Below are positions 1-9,686 of a DNA stretch of 64,000 nt, in pieces (position 1 is the first letter of the stretch; each line of letters opens with the position of its first letter). Location: contig NZ_CP047355.1 of NCBI RefSeq assembly GCF_030408815.1, forward strand, positions 1,860,001 through 1,924,000. Direction: 5' to 3'. Source of the DNA: Corynebacterium freiburgense (GTDB taxonomy: Bacteria; Actinomycetota; Actinomycetes; Mycobacteriales; Mycobacteriaceae). The translations under genes and the position numbers were made by a program. The notes under the pieces were generated by a model that was given only the letters and a program-made list of their open reading frames with translations, was not told where the DNA came from and did no database searches.

Positions 1-460
1 CACCAATCATAATTGTGGTGGCAAGGCTTAGAAGCATTGCGGGAATTAGAGCGATGATCCAGGCAGTGTTTTGAAAAGTAAAAGCAGCGATAATGCCCGT
101 GGCGATCGTACACAGTAAAGCCAATATACCTCGGGACTGGAAAAAGATTGAGAGCAAAAGCGCAGGCATGATTTCACGGGTGGTAATTGGAAAAACTGCG
201 AATGCTTCTGGCAGCAATTGCCGCTCACCCGAGGGCAGCATAATTGATATGATTGCGTACGCAATAATGCCGATGGTAATCGCACCAACAAGCGCCATTG
301 GTCGGCCTTCGTAAATTTCAATGGCTAGCGTAATGCCAATACTGATTTCACCCATAATCCCATAGAAAAACACCAATATGGCCATGAGTAAGGCGGCGCG
401 GTTGGCTTTAAAGTTCCGTTTCCGAAGCTTACGGTGCAGCGCTAAAAGTGTTTTTGTCAT
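1..460 (-). CDS. ABC transporter permease (partial, 3' end outside window)
   Basis: The N-terminal part of an integral membrane protein runs off the left edge. It begins MTKTLLALHRKLRKRN, a basic cytoplasmic start, and continues with several long hydrophobic stretches separated by short loops. Its ATG overlaps the stop codon of the upstream ATP-binding gene as ATGA, so the two are translationally coupled and almost certainly form one ABC transporter. Substrate is unknown; the companion ATPase resembles ABC-2 type export ATPases, which suggests an exporter. No stop codon lies in this frame up to the window edge. Family assignment comes from hydrophobicity and context, not from a recognised motif. 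Confidence 0.75.
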   Translation of the reverse strand, partial: MTKTLLALHRKLRKRNFKANRAALLMAILVFFYGIMGEISIGITLAIEIYEGRPMALVGAITIGIIAYAIISIMLPSGERQLLPEAFAVFPITTREIMPALLLSIFFQSRGILALLCTIATGIIAAFTFQNTAWIIALIPAMLLSLATTIMIG

Positions 461-1245
461 GATGTTGTGGTGCTTTCATCTTCAGCTTGGCCTAACCATT
501 CCAAAGAGCCCTCTGCCAAATCTCCGCCACCAACAAGCTCAACGAAGACCTCAGTAAGTGCTCTGCCTTGGCGAACTTCATCCACATGACCGAATGCCAC
601 TACGTTTCCATGATCAATAATCGCCACATGATCGCACAAGCCTTCAACCAAACTCATTACGTGCGAACTTAGCACTACTGTGCCGCCAGATGCGGCGAAA
701 GCCCGTAAGATTTTTTGAATGATTTGGCCTGATACCGGATCCACTGCTTCCAATGGTTCATCCAAAATTAAGACCTCTGGTTTATGCAATAATGCGGTTG
801 CCAGGAGAATCTTTTTAGTCATGCCCGCAGAGTAATCAACAACCATTTTATTGCGTGCATCCGCAAGCCCCAGGGCATCAAGTAGTTCGTCTGTTCGCTG
901 CTGAACTATATCCGGCTGCAAATGATGTAAAGCACCTACATATTCGAGCAATTCACTGCCAGTTAAACGATCGAATACGGGAAGGCCGTCAACTAATAAA
1001 CCCATAGCTTGTTTAGCAGGTTGTGGGTTATTCCAAACATCGTAACCGCAAATAAATGCTTCTCCGACGGTAGGACGAATAAGTCCAGTGGCCATGCCAA
1101 TCATTGTTGTTTTACCGGCACCGTTTGGTCCTACAAGGCCATAAATACTGCCGCGAGGAACTTGTAGCGATAAATCATTTACTACAGTTTGATTGCCATA
1201 TACTTTCGTAATGTTTTTAACTTCGAGCGCTGGGCTTTGTGACAT
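457..1245 (-). CDS. ABC transporter ATP-binding protein
   Basis: A 262-residue nucleotide-binding subunit that powers the membrane partner encoded downstream. Walker A is GPNGAGKT at residues 39-46, the ABC signature is the variant YSAGMTK near 138-144, and Walker B is VLILDEP at 158-164. A switch histidine follows in LSSHVMSLVE. The signature is YSAGM, not LSGGQ, and the length is that of a single-domain ATPase, as in ABC-2 drug or polysaccharide export systems. The ATG has a good ribosome binding site (AAGGATGG). The last bases overlap the permease start as ATGA. Substrate cannot be told. Confidence 0.92.
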   Translation of the reverse strand: MSQSPALEVKNITKVYGNQTVVNDLSLQVPRGSIYGLVGPNGAGKTTMIGMATGLIRPTVGEAFICGYDVWNNPQPAKQAMGLLVDGLPVFDRLTGSELLEYVGALHHLQPDIVQQRTDELLDALGLADARNKMVVDYSAGMTKKILLATALLHKPEVLILDEPLEAVDPVSGQIIQKILRAFAASGGTVVLSSHVMSLVEGLCDHVAIIDHGNVVAFGHVDEVRQGRALTEVFVELVGGGDLAEGSLEWLGQAEDESTTTS

Positions 1246-1309
1246 CGCATCCCATCCTTATATTTCAAAGTGCCCAATTCATGGGCCTACAATGCCACTG
1301 TAATAGATT

Positions 1310-2410
1310 CTAAATCCGTTCTTCAGCCGCTAACTGCCCACATGCCGCCGCGATTTCTTGGCCACGTGTATCCCGAACAGTACATGGAACACCCTGCGCG
1401 ATAACCCGTCGCACGAATTCATCTTGCCGCGATTTAGGCGATGCATCCCATTTGGAGCCTGGGGTTGGATTAAGTGGAATAAGGTTTACATGCACCCTCG
1501 AACCCAGTGCTTTATGGAGTTTTTTGCCGAGCATATCCGCGCGCCAATCTTGGTCATTTATATCGCGAATTAATGCATATTCGATTGAAACTCGGCGACC
1601 TGTCTTATCCGCGTAATAACGAGCCGCATCTAATACTTCCGCAACTGGCCACCGGTTATTTACTGGAACCAATGTATCTCGAAGTTCATCATCAGGTGTG
1701 TGCAAAGACACTGCCAGCGTTACAGCTAATCCTTCATCGGCGAGTTTCCGAATTGCCGGGGCCAGACCAACAGTAGACACCGTGACATTTCGTTGAGAAA
1801 TACCAAAACCATCAGGGTTTGGTTGTGTAATCTGTCTTACTGCGGAAACAACCCGCTTGTAATTGGCTAATGGCTCCCCCATTCCCATAAATACAATATT
1901 GGAAAGACGGCTTCCCTCGGCTTGCATTGTGGCAGCCGCGGCACGCACCTGATCAATGATTTCTCCCGTAGAAAGATTTCTATCCAATCCGCCCTGGCCG
2001 GTCGCACAAAACGGACAGGCCATACCGCAACCGGCTTGTGAAGAAATACACAAGGTAGCTCGATCCGAATAACGCATAAGTACTGATTCCAAGAGTGTTT
2101 CATCGTGCAATCGCCACAACGTTTTGCTGGTTTCACCGCCATCGCAAGAAATTTCGCGGAGAGGCGTCATAAGGGTGGGAAATAATGCTTCCTTAACGAC
2201 GTCGCGCATTGCTGCAGGAAGATCCGTCATCGAGGAAGGATTAGCCTCTAAGCGGCCGTAGTAATGCCGCGCAATTTGATTTGCACGAAATTTTGGCAGC
2301 CCCAGATCAATAACGGCTTGGACCCGTTGTTCTTTCGTAAGATCAGCGAAGTGTTTCGGGGGCATACCGCGCTTTTGGGCTGTAAATACAAGCGGAAGTT
2401 TTTCAGGCAT
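1310..2410 (-). CDS. rlmN: Dual-specificity 23S rRNA A2503 / tRNA A37 C2-methyltransferase RlmN
   Basis: A radical-SAM methyltransferase of 366 residues, the usual size for the family. The iron-sulfur motif CGMACPFC gives Cys128, Cys132 and Cys135 (CxxxCxxC). The GMGEP motif for SAM binding follows ([11 protein letters not shown]). Near the C-terminus two further cysteines (in [10 protein letters not shown] and AAACGQLA) match the pair used for methyl transfer and resolution. RlmN methylates C2 of A2503 in the peptidyl-transferase centre and A37 of some tRNAs. It lies upstream of the ABC genes on the same strand with a 64-base gap, so co-transcription is possible but not shown. Confidence 0.96.
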   Translation of the reverse strand: MPEKLPLVFTAQKRGMPPKHFADLTKEQRVQAVIDLGLPKFRANQIARHYYGRLEANPSSMTDLPAAMRDVVKEALFPTLMTPLREISCDGGETSKTLWRLHDETLLESVLMRYSDRATLCISSQAGCGMACPFCATGQGGLDRNLSTGEIIDQVRAAAATMQAEGSRLSNIVFMGMGEPLANYKRVVSAVRQITQPNPDGFGISQRNVTVSTVGLAPAIRKLADEGLAVTLAVSLHTPDDELRDTLVPVNNRWPVAEVLDAARYYADKTGRRVSIEYALIRDINDQDWRADMLGKKLHKALGSRVHVNLIPLNPTPGSKWDASPKSRQDEFVRRVIAQGVPCTVRDTRGQEIAAACGQLAAEERI

Positions 2411-2481
2411 AGTGCAATCTATCTTTCCACGGGTGTGCCAAAAAGTTGAACCAAAAGCTCTTCACACGTTGAATAGGGTAT

Positions 2482-2925
2482 ATGAAGAACTCGAATATCC
2501 CTCATGAAGCCGATAAACCTTTTGAAACAACCGAGTTTGATGTTCCCAATCAGACTGAAAACCCTGTAGTCCACGCCGATGAATTCAGTAATGAGATCGT
2601 GCCTGCAGAAAACACTGCACCAACAAAAGAAGTAGCCACGAAGCAGCAGCCAGAACAAGCCCAAGTTCGTGGTTCATTTGCAGGCGGCACTTGGATCGCA
2701 TTAATCGTTGGCGCACTCCTGCTTATCCTGCTGTTAGTGTTTATTTTGCAAAACCAGCAGGAAACTCAGTTGCATCTCTTCGCTTGGTCCTTTAGCTTCC
2801 CAGCGGGAATTGGCTACTTACTTGCTGCGATTACGGGTGCTCTTATTATGGCGCTTGTGGGTGGAGTACGCATGATCGAGCTTCGTCGACAGGTAAAAAA
2901 GCAAGCTAGACGCTCACAAAACTAA
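2482..2925 (+). CDS. LapA/DUF1049-domain membrane protein
   Basis: A 147-residue protein with a polar, acidic N-terminal 65 residues, then two membrane segments at about 71-90 and 108-129 and a basic tail (RRQVKKQARRSQN). The hydrophobic half, with FILQNQQETQLHLFAW between the helices, is the LapA (lipopolysaccharide assembly protein A, DUF1049) pattern. In actinobacteria, which lack LPS, these proteins have no established function. The ATG is preceded by AGGG four bases upstream. The 3' end overlaps the end of cdsA by 20 bases tail to tail. Confidence 0.8.
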   Translation: MKNSNIPHEADKPFETTEFDVPNQTENPVVHADEFSNEIVPAENTAPTKEVATKQQPEQAQVRGSFAGGTWIALIVGALLLILLLVFILQNQQETQLHLFAWSFSFPAGIGYLLAAITGALIMALVGGVRMIELRRQVKKQARRSQN

Positions 2926-3772
2926 GGATTAGCCAAGTGGCCATGGCGGCAGGCAACATGCCGTCAAGACGGTCCATAATGCCACCATGCCCGGGAAGCA
3001 TTCGAGACATATCCTTAATGCCTAGTTCACGTTTAAACTGAGATTCCACCAAATCACCCAGGGTGGCACAAACTACCAAAAACACTCCCATAGCTGCGCC
3101 GAGCCACGGGGCGTCGTCAAGCAAAAATGTGACACACAACGTGCCTGTAACAGCACCAAGAATCACAGAGCCAGCAAAACCCTCCCATGATTTCTTTGGG
3201 CTCACTGCAGGCGCCATTGGGTGCGAGCCAAACAATACACCCGCAATATAGCCGCCAACATCGGACGCTACTACACACAACATAAACGTGATAATAAAAA
3301 GCGATCCAGGAATATCTTCGCGGCTAAACAATGAAAGCATTGCGGCGAAACCACCAAAAAGCGGAATCCAAGTGAATACAAACACACCAATTGAAACATC
3401 GCGAAGATAATTCTGCGGCGGACTATGCCGACCATGATGGAAGAGCCGCCCAAACATCAGTATTAATACCGAAGTAACATAGCCGGCGATTAAACCCGTA
3501 ACACTAAAAAACAATGAAGACCAAATCATGAGTTGGCCGCCAGCAATCAAAATGAGCAGCGAAATAACATAGCCGCGTTCTTTGAGTCGGCGGTGTACTT
3601 CCCACGTAGCAATAGCCATCGCAACCGCAACGAGGGGGTACCATCCCGTCGGACCAGAATATATTGCTGCAAGCGCAATAATTCCTAGGGTCACGCCAAC
3701 AGTAATGGCTGATTTCAAATCACGCCCCGCCGAATTTTTCGGCTTTAAAATATGTGGATGGCGTTGGCTCAC
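2906..3772 (-). CDS. cdsA: Phosphatidate cytidylyltransferase (CDP-diacylglycerol synthase)
   Basis: Makes CDP-diacylglycerol from phosphatidic acid and CTP, the branch point to phosphatidylinositol, cardiolipin and phosphatidylglycerol. The 288-residue protein has many membrane helices and the C-terminal family signature between SQFKRELGIKDMSRMLPGHG and the GGIMDRLDG that follows it; SPKKSWEGFAGS is a second conserved block. The start is a GTG with GGAG about 13 bases upstream, so it is a little uncertain. It sits downstream of frr and pyrH, the standard order frr-cdsA in this group. Confidence 0.95.
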   Translation of the reverse strand: MSQRHPHILKPKNSAGRDLKSAITVGVTLGIIALAAIYSGPTGWYPLVAVAMAIATWEVHRRLKERGYVISLLILIAGGQLMIWSSLFFSVTGLIAGYVTSVLILMFGRLFHHGRHSPPQNYLRDVSIGVFVFTWIPLFGGFAAMLSLFSREDIPGSLFIITFMLCVVASDVGGYIAGVLFGSHPMAPAVSPKKSWEGFAGSVILGAVTGTLCVTFLLDDAPWLGAAMGVFLVVCATLGDLVESQFKRELGIKDMSRMLPGHGGIMDRLDGMLPAAMATWLILSFVSV

Positions 3773-3882
3773 GATGGGAATATTCTCCTGATTTGGTCAT
3801 AGGAACTGGCACCGCGTTACGGGCAACCAAAACTTCGATGGGCTACCCCATAAACGGCGCAGATATGCAGGTATAGCGGGCG

Positions 3883-4440
3883 TTAAACCTCCATAAGCTC
3901 TTTTTCCTTTTTAGCTACAAGTTCATCCACTTGTGCTACATACTTATGCGTTGTTTTATCGAGTTCTTTTTCGGCCGCCACAACCTCATCTTCGCCGGCT
4001 TCGCCGTCTTTTTGAATGCGCTTTAGCTCTTCCATGCCTTTGCGGCGAATATTGCGGATAGCAATTTTAGCGTCCTCACCTTTAGACTTGGCGAGCTTTA
4101 CCATATCGCGGCGTCGTTCTTCGGTGAGCTGCGGAATAGTAACACGCAATACCTGACCATCATTTGTGGGATTCACGCCTAGATCAGAGTTCCGAATCGC
4201 ATTTTCAATATCATGCATTACTGACATTTCATACGGCTTAATGAGCAGCATCCTTGGCTCCGGGACAGAAATGGTAGCCATCTGCGTAATTGGGGTCATT
4301 GTGCCGTAATACTCAGCCATAACGCCATTAAACATGGCGGGGTTTGCACGACCAGTTCGAATGGTGGTCAGGTCCTCGCGGACATATTCCACGCTGGCGG
4401 TCATGCGCTCTTCAGCCTCGAAGAGTGTCTCGTCGATCAT
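3883..4440 (-). CDS. frr: Ribosome recycling factor
   Basis: 185 residues, the exact usual length. With EF-G it splits post-termination 70S ribosomes. The N-terminus ([13 protein letters not shown]) and the blocks [24 protein letters not shown] and [14 protein letters not shown] are typical. The ATG has AAAGGA seven bases upstream. It begins 36 bases after the pyrH stop, so the two probably share a transcript. Confidence 0.98.
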   Translation of the reverse strand: MIDETLFEAEERMTASVEYVREDLTTIRTGRANPAMFNGVMAEYYGTMTPITQMATISVPEPRMLLIKPYEMSVMHDIENAIRNSDLGVNPTNDGQVLRVTIPQLTEERRRDMVKLAKSKGEDAKIAIRNIRRKGMEELKRIQKDGEAGEDEVVAAEKELDKTTHKYVAQVDELVAKKEKELMEV

Positions 4441-4476
4441 TTCATTCCTTTACTGTTGCGGTTCCTAGTCAATCTA

Positions 4477-5199
4477 TCAGGAACGTACGAGAGTTCCGAT
4501 ATGTTCACCGGAAACAGCCCGCGCAATATTGCCATCCGTGAGCAAATTAAACACCAAAATTGGCATATCGTTATCCATACAAAGCGAAAATGCCGTAGCG
4601 TCGGCGACCTTTAAGTCGCGCTCAATGACCTCACGGTGGGTGATTTCAGTAAACATAGTGGCGTCAGCGTTCGTACGGGGGTCGTCGCTAAACACACCAT
4701 CAACGCCTTTTGCCATAAGAAGCACTTCGCAGTCAATCTCCAAAGCACGCTGAGCTGCGGTGGTATCAGTGGAAAAATACGGCATGCCCATGCCAGCACC
4801 GAAAATAACCACGCGCCCTTTTTCAAGGTGACGTTTTGCGCGCAATGGGAGGTAGGGTTCCGCAACCTGCGCCATATGGATAGCGGTTTGTACACGGCAA
4901 TCTACACCCTGCTGCTCTAGGAAATCTTGCAGCGCCAAACAATTCATGACTGTGCCGAGCATGCCCATATAGTCTGATCGGGCACGATCCATACCCCGCT
5001 GTTGTAATTGCGCCCCGCGGAAAAAGTTGCCCCCACCAATAACGACGCATACTTCGGTACCAGCTTTAGCAACCTCTGCAATCTGGCGAGCTACATTTTG
5101 GACTACGTCTGGATCAACGCCAACACCCCCGCCGCCGAACATCTCACCACCCAACTTGAGCATTACCCGCTTAAAACCTTGACGTTTCTGGTCACTCAC
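4477..5199 (-). CDS. pyrH: UMP kinase
   Basis: Phosphorylates UMP to UDP in pyrimidine nucleotide synthesis. The product is 240 residues: GGEMFGGG near the N-terminus, the [11 protein letters not shown] block and the [11 protein letters not shown] block characteristic of bacterial UMP kinases of the amino-acid-kinase fold. The reading frame is open further upstream, but the GTG at 5199 is chosen because AAGGAG lies at the right distance and the protein then starts like its relatives ([18 protein letters not shown]). Followed by frr. Normally tsf lies close upstream; here 2.7 kb intervenes. Confidence 0.96.
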   Translation of the reverse strand: MSDQKRQGFKRVMLKLGGEMFGGGGVGVDPDVVQNVARQIAEVAKAGTEVCVVIGGGNFFRGAQLQQRGMDRARSDYMGMLGTVMNCLALQDFLEQQGVDCRVQTAIHMAQVAEPYLPLRAKRHLEKGRVVIFGAGMGMPYFSTDTTAAQRALEIDCEVLLMAKGVDGVFSDDPRTNADATMFTEITHREVIERDLKVADATAFSLCMDNDMPILVFNLLTDGNIARAVSGEHIGTLVRS

Positions 5200-5431
5200 T
5201 ATGTTTGCTCCTTCTAGGCGGTTGCAATATGCGAAAACTTCACTATGTAAAATAAAAAGCCACACACTTACCGCCTTCTCATACTACCGGCACCCTTTAA
5301 AGGTGAAACGATCAGGCCGGCGCGCCAGGATTTCCAACTTCACTATTCAGTTTTTCAAACAACGTAAGGTGCTTCGCTTTTAAGTTTTGAAGTTTTATGG
5401 TTTCGGGCAGGAGCGAGTACCCCCTGCTGTT

Positions 5432-6763
5432 TCAGAATGGGGGCTGCTCGTTTGCTTCCTTGAGTTGTGGGAGTGTTCTTCGCGTGTTTCGTTCTTGGTG
5501 AATGTGTTTGCATATACTGTCATAGGTCATACCCCAGCGGCCCATGCCATTTCTATTGGGCGGCTCCAATGCTTTGGGTGTGAGTTTTTGCGAGGATCTT
5601 GGAACACCTTGGATTCCGGCAAGTGGTCCTTGAGGTCTAGTGGTACCGATAAGAGTGTATTCTTTCGGGTTTTCTTGATTATTCGTGTCCCACCAGCTCA
5701 CAACCCCATATTGAGTGATGGTGGCGGTGATTTTTCGATCAGTTTTCAGATTATGGTGTTCCCTGCACAAGCACTGCAGGTTTGCCACTGAGGTGGGGCC
5801 GCCGTCTTCGTAATTGTCCACATGATCAATATCTGCTTTCGTCGCGGGTTTACGGCATTCCGGGAACCGGCACTCCCCGTCTCTAAGCTGAATAAGGGCA
5901 CGTTGCTCTGGGGTTGGATCATGCCGATCTACAGACAGTGCAGCAACTTCATTGATATCCCGATACACCACACGCATTTTGCGCAAGTTGTATTGATCAG
6001 CGCGTGAGAGTTTACCGGCCGTTGGCATGTGGGTAACACGTAGTGGCGAGTTTTCGTCTGGAACTCCAAAGCCAAAGATAGTGACTTTCGTGCCTTCCAG
6101 CTCCCCTGCCAGGAGTCTTGCTGCTGCTTCCGCAATACTCAGGTTATTGGCCTTTGCGAGTTTTGCCAGGTGCCGGTCAGTGACTTCTTTATGTGTTTTA
6201 TCTACCACCACGCTATAGGCCCACATCCCCGGTGTCTCACCTATTGCTTCGGCCGGTTGAGAGATGAGTTTTATTTCCCGTTTGGCAATTTCAGTACCGA
6301 TAATCTTATAGTCTTCCAGTACATCTTGAATAGCCAAGGCGATGGCTTTGCCGGAGGGCAGTTCCTGATACTCGTGGGTTGGGGTGAGTTTTTCGATCAC
6401 GACGCCCTCCACTGCAGCCACCAACTCAGCATCCGGGTTTGCCGGCATGTCTTGGAGTGCAGCTTCAACGGCCATAATCATATTGTCAGATAAAATGCCC
6501 TGCTCGAACACAAAAGGCGCAATGCGTTTTAGCTGCGTTTCTATGCGGTGGATAAAACCAAGAATACGGCGGTGCTTTTTCGCACTAACCGTTGGCATAC
6601 TTATTGCGAGCATCGCCCCAAGCTTTTGGATATCTGTGGTAGCAAATTCCATATTTGCAAGCATCTGGCGATAGTGCCGCCACCGCTCCCGATACTGCCC
6701 AGCCATGAGCAAGCCACCCGGATTATCCGGGGCAAGCATTGCAAAACACGGCCCAGTAGCCAT
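5432..6763 (-). CDS. DUF222 / HNH endonuclease-domain protein (13E12-repeat type)
   Basis: 443 residues. The first ~290 are the helical DUF222 region common to actinobacterial 13E12-type proteins. The HNH nuclease module follows at about 299-340: Cys299 and Cys303 (CRFPEC), DIDHV at 311-315 with the metal-site His314, and a second pair in CLCREHHNLK, giving a zinc-stabilised beta-beta-alpha-metal fold. The tail of about 90 residues is poorly conserved and polar. This family is abundant, often multicopy and variable in position in mycobacteria and corynebacteria; its biological role is not established. Here it stands alone between tsf and pyrH, flanked upstream by 1.2 kb of repeat-rich non-coding DNA, which fits insertion. 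Confidence 0.88.
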   Translation of the reverse strand: MATGPCFAMLAPDNPGGLLMAGQYRERWRHYRQMLANMEFATTDIQKLGAMLAISMPTVSAKKHRRILGFIHRIETQLKRIAPFVFEQGILSDNMIMAVEAALQDMPANPDAELVAAVEGVVIEKLTPTHEYQELPSGKAIALAIQDVLEDYKIIGTEIAKREIKLISQPAEAIGETPGMWAYSVVVDKTHKEVTDRHLAKLAKANNLSIAEAAARLLAGELEGTKVTIFGFGVPDENSPLRVTHMPTAGKLSRADQYNLRKMRVVYRDINEVAALSVDRHDPTPEQRALIQLRDGECRFPECRKPATKADIDHVDNYEDGGPTSVANLQCLCREHHNLKTDRKITATITQYGVVSWWDTNNQENPKEYTLIGTTRPQGPLAGIQGVPRSSQKLTPKALEPPNRNGMGRWGMTYDSICKHIHQERNTRRTLPQLKEANEQPPF

Positions 6764-7290
6764 CAGTAAATCCTTAACATTCCCGATCAGATATAACCAC
6801 CCTGTAGTGGTTCGCTGTTACCACTAATTCTACCCAAGAATCAACCCCGAAAACAACTATAAGTGCAGTTCAGAGTAGATTTTACATCATGTTTTTTATT
6901 ACCCCCACCCGGTTTTATAACCAGGCAAAACAACATGCCAAAATGCGGCACACAACCAAACAAAACCATAAGGAAAGCCCAAACCACAGGAAGGAAAACC
7001 GGCCAAATTTAGCATTCGCAGCGCTTCTGCAGCTAAAAAGCACCTATGATAATAAAATTGACACTCAAGCCCCAATAACCCGCCGAAAGAAAATCGAGTG
7101 ACCTCCCTCTCTTTTTGAAGTTCACACAAGGGGGTGTTTTCAGGGGTAAAAATTGCAGTTCGATCCGAAATCTAAGCCGGCCCCCACTTCGTGGCGCCTA
7201 GAAATGTTACAGGCAGCAGTTTGAATACCTCCAATAGAGCCAGCTATTAACACATGAGCTGGTTTTCCGGAACTTGCGGTCTGTTCGGCC

Positions 7291-7464
7291 GGTTTCCCGG
7301 GTGTTTAATAGGCGCACCCTATCGAACTGGTGATGTTTTCATCCCTACTGTCGCAGATTCCATCAAAACAGCGAAAAAAATGGAATTCGTGACAGGTTCC
7401 CTACCTATCGTGTCGTAGATTCCATAAAAACAGCCGAAAAATGGAATCTGTGACAACACGCCCA
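7291..7464 (+). repeat. Dispersed hairpin repeat, copy A (two hairpins)
   Basis: Bases 7291-7363 match 35408-35480 with only about five differences, all transitions. The unit ends in a 14-bp stem whose arms read GTCGCAGATTCCAT and ATGGAATTCGTGAC (7350-7393). In this copy the hairpin is duplicated 62 bases on (7412-7454). Base changes between arms leave mostly G-U wobble pairs if the plus strand is transcribed, but C-A mismatches in the other orientation. Function unknown; a MITE-like or RNA element is possible. Confidence 0.75.
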
Positions 7465-7706
7465 ACCCGCCCCAAAGACCAGCCAGCGCTCAACCGGCAC
7501 CCACCAACGACCAAAAAGACTACCCAGCCTCCAAAAAGACTGACCAGACCCATATACATTCCGAACAAATCCCAGCCTCTCGCCAGGCCAACCCGGTGAA
7601 ATCTAAGACACCATAATCACAATCTTCACTCAAGCCCCAACAGCCATTAGAACCTCAACAACACCCCCGCCGCAAAACCCCACCACTTGAGGAGTCAAAC
7701 AAACGC

Positions 7707-7751
7707 GGAGTGGTACTAGGTGGAGTGGTACTAGGTGGAGTGGTACTAAGT
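7707..7751. repeat. Three tandem copies of a 15-base unit
   Basis: GGAGTGGTACTAGGT occurs three times in a row at 7707, 7722 and 7737; the last copy differs by one base (AAGT instead of AGGT). There are no spacers, so it is not a CRISPR. It lies about 130 bases downstream of the tsf terminator. Confidence 0.9.
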
Positions 7752-7879
7752 TAAGGGCACTGCCAGCGAGTACCAAGACGTATTGGCACGCAGAGATTTG
7801 CTTGCCTAAACGACGTCATAGTGGCACTGATAGGTGGTACAGCTCGGAGATTTCTTGCCGGGTGATAGTAGTCAGCACA

Positions 7880-7918
7880 CAAAAACGCCCCCTAGCAACG
7901 GTGTGTGCTGGGGGCGTC
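7880..7918 (-). terminator. Intrinsic terminator of rpsB-tsf
   Basis: Read on the minus strand, ACGCCCCCAGCA pairs with TGCTAGGGGGCGT (one bulged base) across a short loop and is followed by TTTTTGTG. It lies 17 bases past the tsf stop. Confidence 0.9.
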
Positions 7919-7934
7919 GAAAAGCTATCGCGGT

Positions 7935-8765
7935 TTAGTTGTGCTGACCAACCTCGTAGCGTACGAAACCGGTGAGGGTCACACCAGCTTCATCCATTAC
8001 CTGCTTTACGGTCTTTTTGCTATCGGTAACGGAAGCCTGCTCGTTCAAGCACACGTCTTTGAAGTAGCCATTCATGCGGCCTTCAACAATCTTTGCGATC
8101 GCTGCTTCTGGCTTGCCTTCTTCGCGGGTGATTTTCTCCTGAGTTGCACGCTCTTTTTCAATTGCTTCTGCAGGAACATCTTCGCGGTTAAGGTACTGTG
8201 CCTTCATTGCAGCAACCTGCATTGCAGCACCGTGTGCAGCCTGGGTTGCAGCTTCGCCTTCACCGGTGTAGGTAACCAGAACACCTACTGCTGGCGGCAG
8301 GTCTGCGGCGCGGTGGTGCAGGTATACAGAAAGCTTGTCACCTTCAAGGGTAACGGCGCGACGAAGCTCAAGCTTCTCGCCAATCTTTGCGGAAAGCTCT
8401 TGGATAGCTTCAGCGGCGGTCTTACCATCAACATCAGCAGCTGCAAGCTCTTCTTGGCTATTTGCTTTTACAGCGGCAGCGGCAGCAGCGATCTTGGCAG
8501 CAAATTCTTTGAACTCAGCGTTCTTAGCTACAAAGTCGGTCTCAGAGTTGATCTCAACCATGGTATTGCCGGAAACAGCAATAAGGCCTTCGGCTGCGGT
8601 GCGTTCTGCACGCTTGCCAACGTCTTTAGCACCTTTAATACGCAGGATTTCAATGGCCTTTTCAAAGTCGCCATCGGTTTCAGCGAGAGCTTTTTTGCAG
8701 TCCATCATGCCGGAGCCGGTGATTTCGCGGAGCTTCTTGACGTCTGCAGCGGTGTAGTTCGCCAT
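7935..8765 (-). CDS. tsf: Elongation factor Ts
   Basis: Guanine-nucleotide exchange factor for EF-Tu, 276 residues. The N-terminal block [20 protein letters not shown] followed by MDCKKALAE is the UBA-like family signature, and the segment [14 protein letters not shown] ([14 protein letters not shown]) marks the first EF-Tu contact region. A strong GGAGG precedes the ATG. It follows rpsB by about 120 bases and shares its terminator, the usual rpsB-tsf operon. Confidence 0.98.
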   Translation of the reverse strand: MANYTAADVKKLREITGSGMMDCKKALAETDGDFEKAIEILRIKGAKDVGKRAERTAAEGLIAVSGNTMVEINSETDFVAKNAEFKEFAAKIAAAAAAVKANSQEELAAADVDGKTAAEAIQELSAKIGEKLELRRAVTLEGDKLSVYLHHRAADLPPAVGVLVTYTGEGEAATQAAHGAAMQVAAMKAQYLNREDVPAEAIEKERATQEKITREEGKPEAAIAKIVEGRMNGYFKDVCLNEQASVTDSKKTVKQVMDEAGVTLTGFVRYEVGQHN

Positions 8766-8888
8766 GCTAGGGCGATCCTCCTTGGATTTTGGGTTATATC
8801 TCGTGGTAGATAATCAAACCCTCACAGCCAACAGTTCGATTTCTGAGGCGTGAGGGTTTGCATGTATTCACTCGAAAGATTTCGTGAA

Positions 8889-9686
8889 TTATTCGGCAGC
8901 CTGTTCGGCAACCTCAGCGGTAGCCTCAACCTTTGCGGCAACTTCGACCTTGTCGGCGTCGCCAGCAGCTTCCTTAGCGGCAGCTAATTCGCGTTCCGAA
9001 CGTGCTTTCTTACCCTCTGCCACAGCGGTGGAGATAATACGGGAAAGCAGCGCGGTAGAGCGGATTGCGTCGTCATTACCCGGGATTGGGTACTGAACTA
9101 CATCCGGGTCACAGTTGGTGTCCAGAATTGCCACAACTGGGATATTGAGCTTGTGAGCCTCAGAAACAGCAATGTGTTCCTTATTGGTGTCAACAATCCA
9201 GAGTGCGGAAGGAACCTTGTTCATTTCGGCAATACCGCCAAGCACGCGCTCCAGCTTGGTGCGCTCACGGGTAAGCATCAAGATTTCTTTCTTGGTGCGA
9301 CCGTCGTAGCCGTTTTCCGCCGCGTCCATTGCTTGAAGTTCCTTCATGCGGTGAAGGCGCTTGGAAACAGTTTGGAAGTTGGTGAGCATACCGCCCAACC
9401 AGCGGTGGTTAACGTATGGCATGCCAACACGCTCAGCTTCGGTAGCAACAGCTTCCTGGGCCTGCTTCTTGGTACCAACAAAGAGGATGGTGCCACCGTG
9501 AGCCACAGTCTCCTTGACGAACTCGAACGCTTCATCGATATAGGTCAGGGTCTGCTGCAAGTCGATAATGTAAATGCCGTTGCGGTCGGTGAAGATAAAA
9601 CGCTTCATCTTCGGGTTCCAGCGGCGGGTCTGGTGGCCAAAGTGGACACCAGCGTCGAGAAGCTCGCGCATGGTTACAACTGCCAT
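8889..9686 (-). CDS. rpsB: 30S ribosomal protein S2
   Basis: 265 residues from the ATG at 9686, which has AAGGGAG upstream and gives the family start [20 protein letters not shown]. The frame is open for another 59 codons upstream, but that extension is not S2-like. Conserved blocks include [25 protein letters not shown] and [19 protein letters not shown] long Ala/Glu/Lys-rich C-terminal tail of about 30 residues is typical of actinobacteria. Confidence 0.98.
   Translation of the reverse strand: MAVVTMRELLDAGVHFGHQTRRWNPKMKRFIFTDRNGIYIIDLQQTLTYIDEAFEFVKETVAHGGTILFVGTKKQAQEAVATEAERVGMPYVNHRWLGGMLTNFQTVSKRLHRMKELQAMDAAENGYDGRTKKEILMLTRERTKLERVLGGIAEMNKVPSALWIVDTNKEHIAVSEAHKLNIPVVAILDTNCDPDVVQYPIPGNDDAIRSTALLSRIISTAVAEGKKARSERELAAAKEAAGDADKVEVAAKVEATAEVAEQAAE

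Larger units (their letters stand above)
6764..7934. other. 1.2-kb non-coding region with repeats
   Basis: No convincing gene is seen in this stretch. It holds a hairpin repeat (7291-7464) shared with 35408-35525, three copies of a 15-base tandem repeat (7707-7751), smaller inverted repeats such as CCAGCT/AGCTGG near 7241-7262, and the tsf terminator at its right end. Short open frames here (for example 6889-7101 on the plus strand) are of low complexity and lack a ribosome binding site. Confidence 0.7.

Noticed and set aside
5387..5791. 134-codon plus-strand frame overlapping the end of the HNH gene
   Set aside because: It is antisense to the HNH coding sequence and has no family resemblance.
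6889..7101. 70-codon plus-strand frame in the tsf-pyrH gap
   Set aside because: Low-complexity Lys/Asn/Thr-rich translation in A-rich DNA, no ribosome binding site.
7707..7751. Possible CRISPR array
   Set aside because: The three copies are directly adjacent, 15 bases long and have no spacers; no cas genes are present.
7905..8813. 302-codon plus-strand open frame opposite tsf
   Set aside because: It is the antisense shadow of a highly conserved, codon-biased gene; the translation is Cys/Phe-rich and unlike any protein family.
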